A stretch of DNA of 64,000 nucleotides from Lineus longissimus. Its lineage: Eukaryota > Nemertea > Pilidiophora > Heteronemertea > Lineidae. Below the pieces are notes generated by a model that saw only the letters and a program-made list of their open reading frames with translations, was not told the DNA's origin and did no database searches. Made by a program: the position numbers and the translations under genes. Numbering within the stretch: position 1 is the first letter of the stretch; each line of letters begins with the position of its first letter. Where the stretch lies: contig NC_088320.1 in the NCBI RefSeq assembly GCF_910592395.1, positions 10,106,001 to 10,170,000 of the forward strand, written 5' to 3'. Shown here one piece after another: positions 1 to 9,522 of this stretch.

Positions 1-1282
1 ACGTGATCCCGACCCATATTAGTGATCGCTATGGCCAATCAGATTCAGTCTACTGACAGCACCAGCACTGAACACAACCTCCATGTCTCACTGTCTGGTG
101 CGCTCCTGTACACAAAAACACCAATAGACATGAAATATTGCAATACCTAGTATGGATTCTTCCTGTGTAAAATAAAATTTACAGAGCAGATTAACTTCCA
201 CGAATAAAAAAGACGTTTGACGTGGCCAAAGTGCGGAAATAATGTCTCCGCTAAAATACACTACGAAATACACTAGGCAATGCACTACGCAATATACAGT
301 AGAGATGCAGTTGAGTTTGTTATTGTTTTGACTTAGAAGCCCGCCCATATCATAATATATTCATGTATTCATGAAGTATGACTCATTTCTGTCCCATACA
401 ACTCTAAGAACAGTCAGTTTCTCCTTAAATCATCACCGAAACCGCGATATCCGCAGGAAGATTTCGTTCTAGTGTCCGAAAATGCATGATCTTACAGGGG
501 CGCTAACTCGACAAATAGAGGGGATCTATGGGGATCTATGCGAGTTTTAGGTATTACAGGTCTCGAACTTGTAAAATCTGTAAACATGCCTCCAAATCCC
601 ATTATGATAATGAAGAGATTGCCCCATATCTGGGAGACTGTTTTGAAACCATCGCTAATTTTGGAAGATCGGTGCCCGGCTATTTGGTTTAAAAAACCCT
701 ATTTTCCCCATCAAAACAGCACTTTTCATTATTCAAATGATAGCTTATTGTCTGAAGACTTATTTCATAGCAGAAAAGTACTAATAACTCTGATTTGATG
801 CGAAAAATCTAACTTTTTTGATGACTTGATTTTCCCTTGGCCGTGGATCGGAGACAAGACCACAATTGATTTTCCAAGCCATTTCCAGTTATTTAAAATG
901 CCTGCCATTAAAGAATGCGTGGAGCTGTGAAACTGAAATTCGGATATGATATACGGGTTAGTCTTGCGAGTAACTGGTGCGATGGAAATTGGTGATTGAC
1001 CACGGAAATTTTTTTTAAAATTGACAAGTTTGACACAAGTGGACATTTTTACCCATTTCGGCCATTTTCACTCCAAATTTGAACCACCCCCCCTATGGCC
1101 AGGTTGTCAAAATTCAAAATTATTTTTTTTACCAAACAATTTATTTATATCTGTAGACTTGCCACAGCAAATATTTTTTCAATACCTCTCCAAATATGTA
1201 CTTGAGAGTAAAAAACATGCACTCGTCTAATAGATAGGCCTGGACCCTCCAACCTATGAATATTCATTAGTGGTCTTGTCTC
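1..1282. other. Left flank of the array, no gene recognised
   Basis: Only short open frames under 100 codons occur here, on both strands, with no domain or splice pattern I recognise. A 10-base direct duplication (ggggatctat twice) lies at about 523-540. Positions 1060-1110 hold a C-tract next to ggccattttcact and ggccagg, faintly like the G-tract region of the 3755 bp unit in inverted orientation. The similarity is too short to call homology. Array-identical sequence begins at about 1283. Confidence 0.6.
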
Positions 1283-2010
1283 AATGAAGAGGGATAATCT
1301 TGAGATATCAATGAAATATGCCTTTTCCCAAGCATTTGAGATGTCTTGACTAACATAACCAAGTTTCATCAAAAATGAACTTGATTTGAGCGAGCTATTA
1401 ACGTTTTAAAATTTTGTCCGATACGGACAACCTACCTTATATTTCGTCTTCAAATTGTTTACAGACTGTCTTCAAGTTAAGCTCATTAACTCGTAGAATT
1501 CTTAATCGAATGGTACCGAATCTTCGACAAATCACCAGTGGTCTACAGTCAATCTGAAATAGGAATTTGAAACAATTTTAATTCATGAGAAATATTCAAA
1601 AATTTCAATTTTTTGGAAAAAAGTTGTCTTTTTAAAGGATGTTCCAAGGTTGTGACAGTGGTATCATGCTGAAAATGTCAAAATTTCAAATCGAACAATA
1701 TTAACTTTGTCTGAAATTTGAAAAACAACAAATATATGATGCATTATAAGCATGGAAAGCTTGTTAGTAAGGTGTGAAATGAGAAAAAGATTAACCCATA
1801 TGTTATCTCCCTGTCTGTCACATCCAAGTCTGACACTTCCACAACAGCAACCATTGTCATCGCTATTGTCCTATCAACATCGACCCTTTTGTAATCTCTT
1901 GTCCTTTCTTGTGTATTTTCAGTCTGTTGAAGGAAGCATCCCGAAATAGACATCTCCTAGGAGTACGATTTTAAGCGAAGAAAGACAAGTATACGAAAAG
2001 ACAAGACAAG
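1283..2010 (+). promoter_or_regulatory. 5' region of the unit (leader with putative splice acceptor)
   Basis: This 728 bp block precedes each transposase start. It contains a perfect inverted repeat, GTCCG-ata-CGGAC (1417-1429), and a TATA-like cattataagc (1741-1750). A strong pyrimidine-rich tract ends in ttttcag at 1922, so an intron in the 5' leader is plausible, with the ATG 88 bp further on. The start at 2011 follows purine-rich aagacaagacaag. Equivalent blocks precede every copy. Promoter function is inference. Confidence 0.35.
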
Positions 2011-4215
2011 ATGAGGACAAAGGCGAGGAGATTGATAGGAAAACGGGGTTCTCCGAGGCGTGCTAGGGCATCGAATGCAGCAATGAGAACAATGTTCAAG
2101 AGCGGACACGTGCGGAGTGGAGGTGTCGAGGTGGTGAGCGACGACGAACGAGAAGTAGGCCTACAACCCACATGGAGACGACTCACGCCCCAGGAGTACG
2201 GACAGGTCACAACGATGGGACACGACGGCAAAAGACACATACCGGATATTAATAACCGTACTGCCAAGAATGTCAACTTACTACGGCTGAACATGAAAGA
2301 AGACACTGATGATGAGATGGAGATACCAGATGAGACCATGGAGCATGATCACGAGAGTTTCGTTGTTCAGACAACCAAACTGATGGATGTGCTCAACGAC
2401 GTTAACAGGGCCCATAGCGAATATCACGTGAACTGTCAGCCGATATTCAAATATGGAGAGGTACGTAAGCAGGGGGTGTGTTGTTCAGTCACTGTGGTGT
2501 GTAAAAACTGTGGTTTTTATTCGAAATTGTATAAACTTTTTGAGGACATAGACACTGGCAAGCGCGGACGAAAAGCCGCTCTTCCAAATGTTGCATTACA
2601 GATTGCGTTGCAGGACACAATGATTGGCAACGAGAGTATGAGTTACATACTGAGCATGATGGGAATCCCGCCCCCCTGTAGGAGTATCATGCAAAAGCAG
2701 GCAAATAAGGTTGGTGATGAAACAGTTAAAATGAATGTGGCCGATATGGCAGACATACGCGAGAACTTGAAAAGGATACTGCGCCTAAGAAATCAGGACG
2801 ACACAGGAATCAATGTCCAAGCTGATGGACGCTATAATAGTTTACACCTCACTTCGAGGAACAAGATGGGCCGTTGTGCGAGCACAATGACTGGATTATG
2901 TGTTGAAAATGTGACAGATGAACACAAAATCATTGACATTGAGGTTAAAACAAAACTCTGCTGGATAGGGGCTGCAATGCGGGCGAAAGGTTTTGAAGTT
3001 AAATGTGGTGCCACTGGCACAAACGTTGACGAACGACACTCGAAGTGCACGGCTAACTTTCCTGAAGCAGATGCATTCAGAGAATATGATCTTGGGGTTG
3101 CATTTGCCGAGACTTTTGAGAAACAGGGCCTACATGTAGAACATTTGACTACAGATGGTGATTCCAGTTCATTCAAAGGGTTAACTGATGCAACAAAAAA
3201 GCTCTTCGGCGGCTTGTTCACGGTGAAGCATCAACTTGACTCTATACATTTGCATCAAGCCCAGACGCGTGCAGGACATAGAGCTGAATTCAGTAAAGGT
3301 ATGTTCCCGGGACGTACTGCTGAGGAGAGAACACTGTTAAAAACAACGTTTCTGAATGATCTTAGGGTAAGGTCATCCAAGATTTTGCAATCTCTATTCA
3401 AGCGCTGCAACGGTGATCTTGACAGGATCATGGGATACCTGTATGACACTGTTGCCTGTGTTGTGAACTGCTATGGTGGTGACTGCACTGGTTGTCGACA
3501 GAACGAATTCTCACTGTGCTCAGGCACAACTGGTTCTTGGTGGCACAAATCAACACGATGGTCATCTTACGGTGAGATTCCCAAGTTTAAAATGACAGTG
3601 ATTGACAAGAACTTGGTACATCTCGTTTTGGAGGTATGCCTTAGTAAAGGAGCGTTGCAACAGCTGAGTCTTGGCGTGACAACCCAGGGGGTCGAGTCCA
3701 AGAATCGAGGTCTGTCGGCCAGCGATCCTAAGATTGTGACCAGGAGCAGGAACTCAACCCCTCGTATCCATTCAGCAGCCCACAGAATGAACCATAACAT
3801 AGCCGAGAGCGGGCGACGGAAACTAAAGTGGTTCAACATCGAAGTCGATACTTGTTGCCGCCCAATGAAAGCACTGGACAGAATTGCAATGAACAGGCAG
3901 TACACAGTCAGGTACCAACGGAGTGCTAGACACCAGAAGTTAGCTGGTGTTTTGAAAAACATCAGGGCAACAGATTACTTCACCAAAAAGAAAAACAAAA
4001 CCAGGGGTGGTGACTACAAGAAACATGTGATGATAACAATGCCGGACTTGCGAAGGAAGGCTGTCAAGAAGGCTGTTGCACGACGAGACAGACCGCCTGT
4101 ACCAGAGTGGAAATGTCTCGACCCAAACAGCAGAAACTATGACCACTCCTACTTTCGGCGATCCTTCAAGATCCAACCAGCCACCAAGACATCCAAGAGG
4201 TTGCCATCGCGGTAA
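2011..4215 (+). CDS. Mutator-like transposase, unit 1 (intact, 734 aa)
   Basis: This is an intronless frame I assign to the Mutator-like transposase domain family of animals, which cuts and joins DNA through an RNase H-fold DDE centre. The N-terminus (1-40) is very basic. A CxxC pair (VCKNCGF, about 164-170) is followed by a helical stretch with a PPPC turn. Candidate catalytic residues are D272 in ADGRYN, D382 in TTDGD and E562 in TQGVESKNRG. A Cys cluster (GGDCTGC...LCSG, about 490-505) sits between the second D and the E, a common place for an insertion. The C-terminus (about 650-734) is again basic, consistent with DNA binding. The stop lies inside the antisense endonuclease gene. This copy has M125 and S171. 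Family assignment rests on motif spacing, not on a search. Confidence 0.82.
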   Translation: MRTKARRLIGKRGSPRRARASNAAMRTMFKSGHVRSGGVEVVSDDEREVGLQPTWRRLTPQEYGQVTTMGHDGKRHIPDINNRTAKNVNLLRLNMKEDTDDEMEIPDETMEHDHESFVVQTTKLMDVLNDVNRAHSEYHVNCQPIFKYGEVRKQGVCCSVTVVCKNCGFYSKLYKLFEDIDTGKRGRKAALPNVALQIALQDTMIGNESMSYILSMMGIPPPCRSIMQKQANKVGDETVKMNVADMADIRENLKRILRLRNQDDTGINVQADGRYNSLHLTSRNKMGRCASTMTGLCVENVTDEHKIIDIEVKTKLCWIGAAMRAKGFEVKCGATGTNVDERHSKCTANFPEADAFREYDLGVAFAETFEKQGLHVEHLTTDGDSSSFKGLTDATKKLFGGLFTVKHQLDSIHLHQAQTRAGHRAEFSKGMFPGRTAEERTLLKTTFLNDLRVRSSKILQSLFKRCNGDLDRIMGYLYDTVACVVNCYGGDCTGCRQNEFSLCSGTTGSWWHKSTRWSSYGEIPKFKMTVIDKNLVHLVLEVCLSKGALQQLSLGVTTQGVESKNRGLSASDPKIVTRSRNSTPRIHSAAHRMNHNIAESGRRKLKWFNIEVDTCCRPMKALDRIAMNRQYTVRYQRSARHQKLAGVLKNIRATDYFTKKKNKTRGGDYKKHVMITMPDLRRKAVKKAVARRDRPPVPEWKCLDPNSRNYDHSYFRRSFKIQPATKTSKRLPSR

Positions 4216-4759
4216 GAAAACTTTCAAATGTCAATTCAATATAATGATATTTTCTTTCAACTTCAACATATAGCTTACCAGGAAAAATGCATTTAGGGCG
4301 GTTGCCATGGCCTGCACAGACTTTCTTGGCATTGCACCTTTTTCTACTTTGATTGACCCTTCCTCTTTCTATTGTCAAGTGCTCGACTTTCACGCACAGA
4401 GGATTATGACAAAGATGACTTATATGATAACCTGCGCCAGTTTTGAATTTCAATTCATCATGGTCACACAAAAACATTGCCCGGTGTGCCGTCATTGTGA
4501 CCGGCTTATCTAAAAAACTTACTTTAACAAACCCGTATGTTACCCCCCTCTTTTTTTGTTTAGCCCCCTCCCAATTCAAACAAAAACCATTACTTTTATT
4601 CTTTGCTAATATTCTTGCTCGTAATTCAGATACTTTTCTCTTTAATTCACCTGCTGAAATAAAAAAATTAGTGAAAGCTTGGTACCCTGCCACCCAACGT
4701 GCTCTGTGCCCGACACCTCCCAAAATGAAAATAACATGCAAAACAATCAACACTTTCAT
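4166..4759 (-). CDS. His-Me finger (I-PpoI-like, His-Cys box) endonuclease, unit 1
   Basis: The 197-residue product carries the zinc-binding loop typical of His-Cys box homing endonucleases: SHLCHNPLCVKVEHL (114-128), then E131, N136, R139 and C142, then C148, H151 and C157. By family logic H115 is the general base and N136 the metal ligand. C117/C122/H127 and C142/C148/H151/C157 would be the two zinc sites. Such enzymes make site-specific double-strand breaks and usually spread group I introns; here no intron is seen and the gene sits beside a transposase. The hydrophobic first 15 residues may be a leader, or the true start may lie further in. The gene is convergent with the transposase and overlaps its last 50 bp. 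This copy has N54. Confidence 0.82.
   Translation of the reverse strand: MKVLIVLHVIFILGGVGHRARWVAGYQAFTNFFISAGELKRKVSELRARILAKNKSNGFCLNWEGAKQKKRGVTYGFVKVSFLDKPVTMTAHRAMFLCDHDELKFKTGAGYHISHLCHNPLCVKVEHLTIERGRVNQSRKRCNAKKVCAGHGNRPKCIFPGKLYVEVERKYHYIELTFESFLTAMATSWMSWWLVGS
4658..4663 (+). promoter_or_regulatory. Candidate AATAAA polyadenylation signal for the transposase
   Basis: AATAAA lies 443 bp past the transposase stop, inside the antisense endonuclease frame. If used, the transposase transcript would cover most of the endonuclease gene in antisense. It recurs in the complete units. Confidence 0.3.
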
Positions 4760-5037
4760 TACTATTCACAATTGATGATTGTTATGAAACATATCTAGCC
4801 CAAAAAAGTAGAAAAATTTGAAATTATTTGAAATTTTTTGAAAATTTCAATTTTTGGCATTTTCACTTAAAAGCCCTGTAGGCCAGGGGGGGTTAAATTT
4901 GAGAATTTTCTTTTTTTCCACATTTTCCAATTTCAATGATATGTCCACACATTCTCAACACATTTCAGCCAATTCAAACGGTTTTTGTGGATTTCAGAGC
5001 TCATTTACTATTTTTGACCTGTAACCCAAAACCCTCT
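4760..5037. repeat. AT-rich spacer with G-tract between units
   Basis: No gene is seen. The first part is built from repeated aatttgaaatt and tttgaaaatttcaa words. It is followed by gtaggcca and a G-tract of 7-9 bases that varies between units, then more T-rich sequence up to the next unit start. The A6 run at 4802-4807 corresponds to the site where the large insertion of unit 6 lies. Confidence 0.7.
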
Positions 5038-5765
5038 AATGAAGAGGGATAATCTTGAGATATCAATGAAATATGCCTTTTCCCAAGCATTTGAGATGTC
5101 TTGACTAACATAACCAAGTTTCATCAAAAATGAACTTGATTTGAGCGAGCTATTAACGTTTTAAAATTTTGTCCGATACGGACAACCTACCTTATATTTC
5201 GTCTTCAAATTGTTTACAGACTGTCTTCAAGTTAAGCTCATTAACTCGTAGAATTCTTAATCGAATGGTACCGAATCTTCGACAAATCACCAGTGGTCTA
5301 CAGTCAATCTGAAATAGGAATTTGAAACAATTTTAATTCATGACAAATATTCAAAAATTTCAATTTTTTGGAAAAAAGTTGTCTTTTTAAAGGATGTTCC
5401 AAGGTTGTGACAGTGGTATCATGCTGAAAATGTCAAAATTTCAAATCGAACAATATTAACTTTGTCTGAAATTTGAAAAACAACAAATATATGATGCATT
5501 ATAAGCATGGAAAGCTTGTTAGTAAGGTGTGAAATGACAAAAAGATTAACCCATATGTTATCTCCCTGTCTGTCACATCCAAGTCTGACACTTCCACAAC
5601 AGCAACCATTGTCATCGCTATTGTCCTATCAACATCGACCCTTTTGTAATCTCTTGTCCTTTCTTGTGTATTTTCAGTCTGTTGAAGGAAGCATCCCGAA
5701 ATAGACATCTCCTAGGAGTACGATTTTAAGCGAAGAAAGACAAGTATACGAAAAGACAAGACAAG

Positions 5766-7970
5766 ATGAGGACAAAGGCGAGGAGATTGATAGGAAAACG
5801 GGGTTCTCCGAGGCGTGCTAGGGCATCGAATGCAGCAATGAGAACAATGTTCAAGAGCGGACACGTGCGGAGTGGAGGTGTCGAGGTGGTGAGCGACGAC
5901 GAACGAGAAGTAGGCCTACAACCCACATGGAGACGACTCACGCCCCAGGAGTACGGACAGGTCACAACGATGGGACACGACGGCAAAAGACACATACCGG
6001 ATATTAATAACCGTACTGCCAAGAATGTCAACTTACTACGGCTGAACATGAAAGAAGACACTGATGATGAGATGGAGATACCAGATGAGACCATGGAGCA
6101 TGATCACGAGAGTTTCGTTGTTCAGACAACCAAACTGATAGATGTGCTCAACGACGTTAACAGGGCCCATAGCGAATATCACGTGAACTGTCAGCCGATA
6201 TTCAAATATGGAGAGGTACGTAAGCAGGGGGTGTGTTGTTCAGTCACTGTGGTGTGTAAAAACTGTGGTTTTTATTTGAAATTGTATAAACTTTTTGAGG
6301 ACATAGACACTGGCAAGCGCGGACGAAAAGCCGCTCTTCCAAATGTTGCATTACAGATTGCGTTGCAGGACACAATGATTGGCAACGAGAGTATGAGTTA
6401 CATACTGAGCATGATGGGAATCCCGCCCCCCTGTAGGAGTATCATGCAAAAGCAGGCAAATAAGGTTGGTGATGAAACAGTTAAAATGAATGTGGCCGAT
6501 ATGGCAGACATACGCGAGAACTTGAAAAGGATACTGCGCCTAAGAAATCAGGACGACACAGGAATCAATGTCCAAGCTGATGGACGCTATAATAGTTTAC
6601 ACCTCACTTCGAGGAACAAGATGGGCCGTTGTGCGAGCACAATGACTGGATTATGTGTTGAAAATGTGACAGATGAACACAAAATCATTGACATTGAGGT
6701 TAAAACAAAACTCTGCTGGATAGGGGCTGCAATGCGGGCGAAAGGTTTTGAAGTTAAATGTGGTGCCACTGGCACAAACGTTGACGAACGACACTCGAAG
6801 TGCACGGCTAACTTTCCTGAAGCAGATGCATTCAGAGAATATGATCTTGGGGTTGCATTTGCCGAGACTTTTGAGAAACAGGGCCTACATGTAGAACATT
6901 TGACTACAGATGGTGATTCCAGTTCATTCAAAGGGTTAACTGATGCAACAAAAAAGCTCTTCGGCGGCTTGTTCACGGTGAAGCATCAACTTGACTCTAT
7001 ACATTTGCATCAAGCCCAGACGCGTGCGGGACATAGAGCTGAATTCAGTAAAGGTATGTTCCCGGGACGTACTGCTGAGGAGAGAACACTGTTAAAAACA
7101 ACGTTTCTGAATGATCTTAGGGTAAGGTCATCCAAGATTTTGCAATCTCTATTCAAGCGCTGCAACGGTGATCTTGACAGGATCATGGGATACCTGTATG
7201 ACACTGTTGCCTGTGTTGTGAACTGCTATGGTGGTGACTGCACTGGTTGTCGACAGAACGAATTCTCACTGTGCTCAGGCACAACTGGTTCTTGGTGGCA
7301 CAAATCAACACGATGGTCATCTTACGGTGAGATTCCCAAGTTTAAAATGACAGTGATTGACAAGAACTTGGTACATCTCGTTTTGGAGGTATGCCTTAGT
7401 AAAGGAGCGTTGCAACAGCTGAGTCTTGGCGTGACAACCCAGGGGGTCGAGTCCAAGAATCGAGGTCTGTCGGCCAGCGATCCTAAGATTGTGACCAGGA
7501 GCAGGAACTCAACCCCTCGTATCCATTCAGCAGCCCACAGAATGAACCATAACATAGCCGAGAGCGGGCGACGGAAACTAAAGTGGTTCAACATCGAAGT
7601 CGATACTTGTTGCCGCCCAATGAAAGCACTGGACAGAATTGCAATGAACAGGCAGTACACAGTCAGGTACCAACGGAGTGCTAGACACCAGAAGTTAGCT
7701 GGTGTTTTGAAAAACATCAGGGCAACAGATTACTTCACCAAAAAGAAAAACAAAACCAGGGGTGGTGACTACAAGAAACATGTGATGATAACAATGCCGG
7801 ACTTGCGAAGGAAGGCTGTCAAGAAGGCTGTTGCACGACGAGACAGACCGCCTGTACCAGAGTGGAAATGTCTCGACCCAAACAGCAGAAACTATGACCA
7901 CTCCTACTTTCGGCGATCCTTCAAGATCCAACCAGCCACCAAGACATCCAAGAGGTTGCCATCGCGGTAA
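5766..7970 (+). CDS. Mutator-like transposase, unit 2 (intact)
   Basis: Full 734-codon copy of the gene described at 2011. It differs from unit 1 by M125I and S171L, and by at least one silent change (GCA to GCG near 7027). D272, D382 and E562 are kept. The upstream leader has a private C (gaaatgacaaaaag at about 5529-5542) where other units have G. Confidence 0.8.
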   Translation: MRTKARRLIGKRGSPRRARASNAAMRTMFKSGHVRSGGVEVVSDDEREVGLQPTWRRLTPQEYGQVTTMGHDGKRHIPDINNRTAKNVNLLRLNMKEDTDDEMEIPDETMEHDHESFVVQTTKLIDVLNDVNRAHSEYHVNCQPIFKYGEVRKQGVCCSVTVVCKNCGFYLKLYKLFEDIDTGKRGRKAALPNVALQIALQDTMIGNESMSYILSMMGIPPPCRSIMQKQANKVGDETVKMNVADMADIRENLKRILRLRNQDDTGINVQADGRYNSLHLTSRNKMGRCASTMTGLCVENVTDEHKIIDIEVKTKLCWIGAAMRAKGFEVKCGATGTNVDERHSKCTANFPEADAFREYDLGVAFAETFEKQGLHVEHLTTDGDSSSFKGLTDATKKLFGGLFTVKHQLDSIHLHQAQTRAGHRAEFSKGMFPGRTAEERTLLKTTFLNDLRVRSSKILQSLFKRCNGDLDRIMGYLYDTVACVVNCYGGDCTGCRQNEFSLCSGTTGSWWHKSTRWSSYGEIPKFKMTVIDKNLVHLVLEVCLSKGALQQLSLGVTTQGVESKNRGLSASDPKIVTRSRNSTPRIHSAAHRMNHNIAESGRRKLKWFNIEVDTCCRPMKALDRIAMNRQYTVRYQRSARHQKLAGVLKNIRATDYFTKKKNKTRGGDYKKHVMITMPDLRRKAVKKAVARRDRPPVPEWKCLDPNSRNYDHSYFRRSFKIQPATKTSKRLPSR

Positions 7971-8514
7971 GAAAACTTTCAAATGTCAATTCAATATAAT
8001 GATATTTTCTTTCAACTTCAACATATAGCTTACCAGGAAAAATGCATTTAGGGCGGTTGCCATGGCCTGCACAGACTTTCTTGGCATTGCACCTTTTTCT
8101 ACTTTGATTGACCCTTCCTCTTTCTATTGTCAAGTGCTCGACTTTCACGCACAGAGGATTATGACAAAGATGACTTATATGATAACCTGCGCCAGTTTTG
8201 AATTTCAATTCATCATGGTCACACAAAAACATTGCCCGGTGTGCCGTCATTGTGACCGGCTTATCTAAAAAACTTACTTTAACAAACCCGTATGTTACCC
8301 CCCTCTTTTTTTGTTTAGCCCCCTCCCAATTCAAACAAAAACCATTACTTTTATTCTTTGCTAATATTCTTGCTCGTAATTCAGATACTTTTCTCTTTAA
8401 TTCACCTGCTGAAATAAAAAAATTAGTGAAAGCTTGGTACCCTGCCACCCAACGTGCTCTGTGCCCGACACCTCCCAAAATGAAAATAACATGCAAAACA
8501 ATCAACACTTTCAT
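7921..8514 (-). CDS. His-Me finger endonuclease, unit 2
   Basis: Identical in protein sequence to the copy at 4166-4759 (N54, S56), with both zinc sites and H115/N136 intact. The spacer downstream on the plus strand has the longest G-tract of the array (G9). Confidence 0.8.
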   Translation of the reverse strand: MKVLIVLHVIFILGGVGHRARWVAGYQAFTNFFISAGELKRKVSELRARILAKNKSNGFCLNWEGAKQKKRGVTYGFVKVSFLDKPVTMTAHRAMFLCDHDELKFKTGAGYHISHLCHNPLCVKVEHLTIERGRVNQSRKRCNAKKVCAGHGNRPKCIFPGKLYVEVERKYHYIELTFESFLTAMATSWMSWWLVGS

Positions 8515-9522
8515 TACTATTCACAATTGATGATTGTTATGAAACATATCTAGCCCAAAAAAGTAGAAAAATTTGAAATTATTTGAAATTTTTTGAAAAT
8601 TTCAATTTTTGGCATTTTCACTTAAAAGCCCTGTAGGCCAGGGGGGGGGTTAAATTTGAGAATTTTCTTTTTTTCCACATTTTCCAATTTCAATGATATG
8701 TCCACACATTCTCAACACATTTCAGCCAATTCAAACGGTTTTTGTGGATTTCAGAGCTCATTTACTATTTTTGACCTGTAACCCAAAACCCTCTAATGAA
8801 GAGGGATAATCTTGAGATATCAATGAAATATGCCTTTTCCCAAGCATTTGAGATGTCTTGACTAACATAACCAAGTTTCATCAAAAATGAACTTGATTTG
8901 AGCGAGCTATTAACGTTTTAAAATTTTGTCCGATACGGACAACCTACCTTATATTTCGTCTTCAAATTGTTTACAGACTGTCTTCAAGTTAAGCTCATTA
9001 ACTCGTAGAATTCTTAATCGAATGGTACCGAATCTTCGACAAATCACCAGTGGTCTACAGTCAATCTGAAATAGGAATTTGAAACAATTTTAATTCATGA
9101 CAAATATTCAAAAATTTCAATTTTTTGGAAAAAAGTTGTCTTTTTAAAGGATGTTCCAAGGTTGTGACAGTGGTATCATGCTGAAAATGTCAAAATTTCA
9201 AATCGAACAATATTAACTTTGTCTGAAATTTGAAAAACAACAAATATATGATGCATTATAAGCATGGAAAGCTTGTTAGTAAGGTGTGAAATGAGAAAAA
9301 GATTAACCCATATGTTATCTCCCTGTCTGTCACATCCAAGTCTGACACTTCCACAACAGCAACCATTGTCATCGCTATTGTCCTATCAACATCGACCCTT
9401 TTGTAATCTCTTGTCCTTTCTTGTGTATTTTCAGTCTGTTGAAGGAAGCATCCCGAAATAGACATCTCCTAGGAGTACGATTTTAAGCGAAGAAAGACAA
9501 GTATACGAAAAGACAAGACAAG

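Noticed and set aside
1744-1953. Paired 65- and 69-codon frames on opposite strands in each leader
   Set aside because: They overlap almost fully and lie over the pyrimidine-rich splice-acceptor-like stretch. No start context or domain supports either.
2832-3962. Antisense frames of 129 and 131 codons inside the transposase gene
   Set aside because: Shadows of a strong coding frame; their composition follows the plus-strand codons.
1670-4865. Inverted pair tgaaaatgtcaaaa (1670-1683) and ttttggcattttca (4852-4865) as possible terminal inverted repeats of the transposon
   Set aside because: 13 of 14 match, but in very AT-rich, word-repetitive sequence. There is no target duplication and the array boundaries do not coincide with it.
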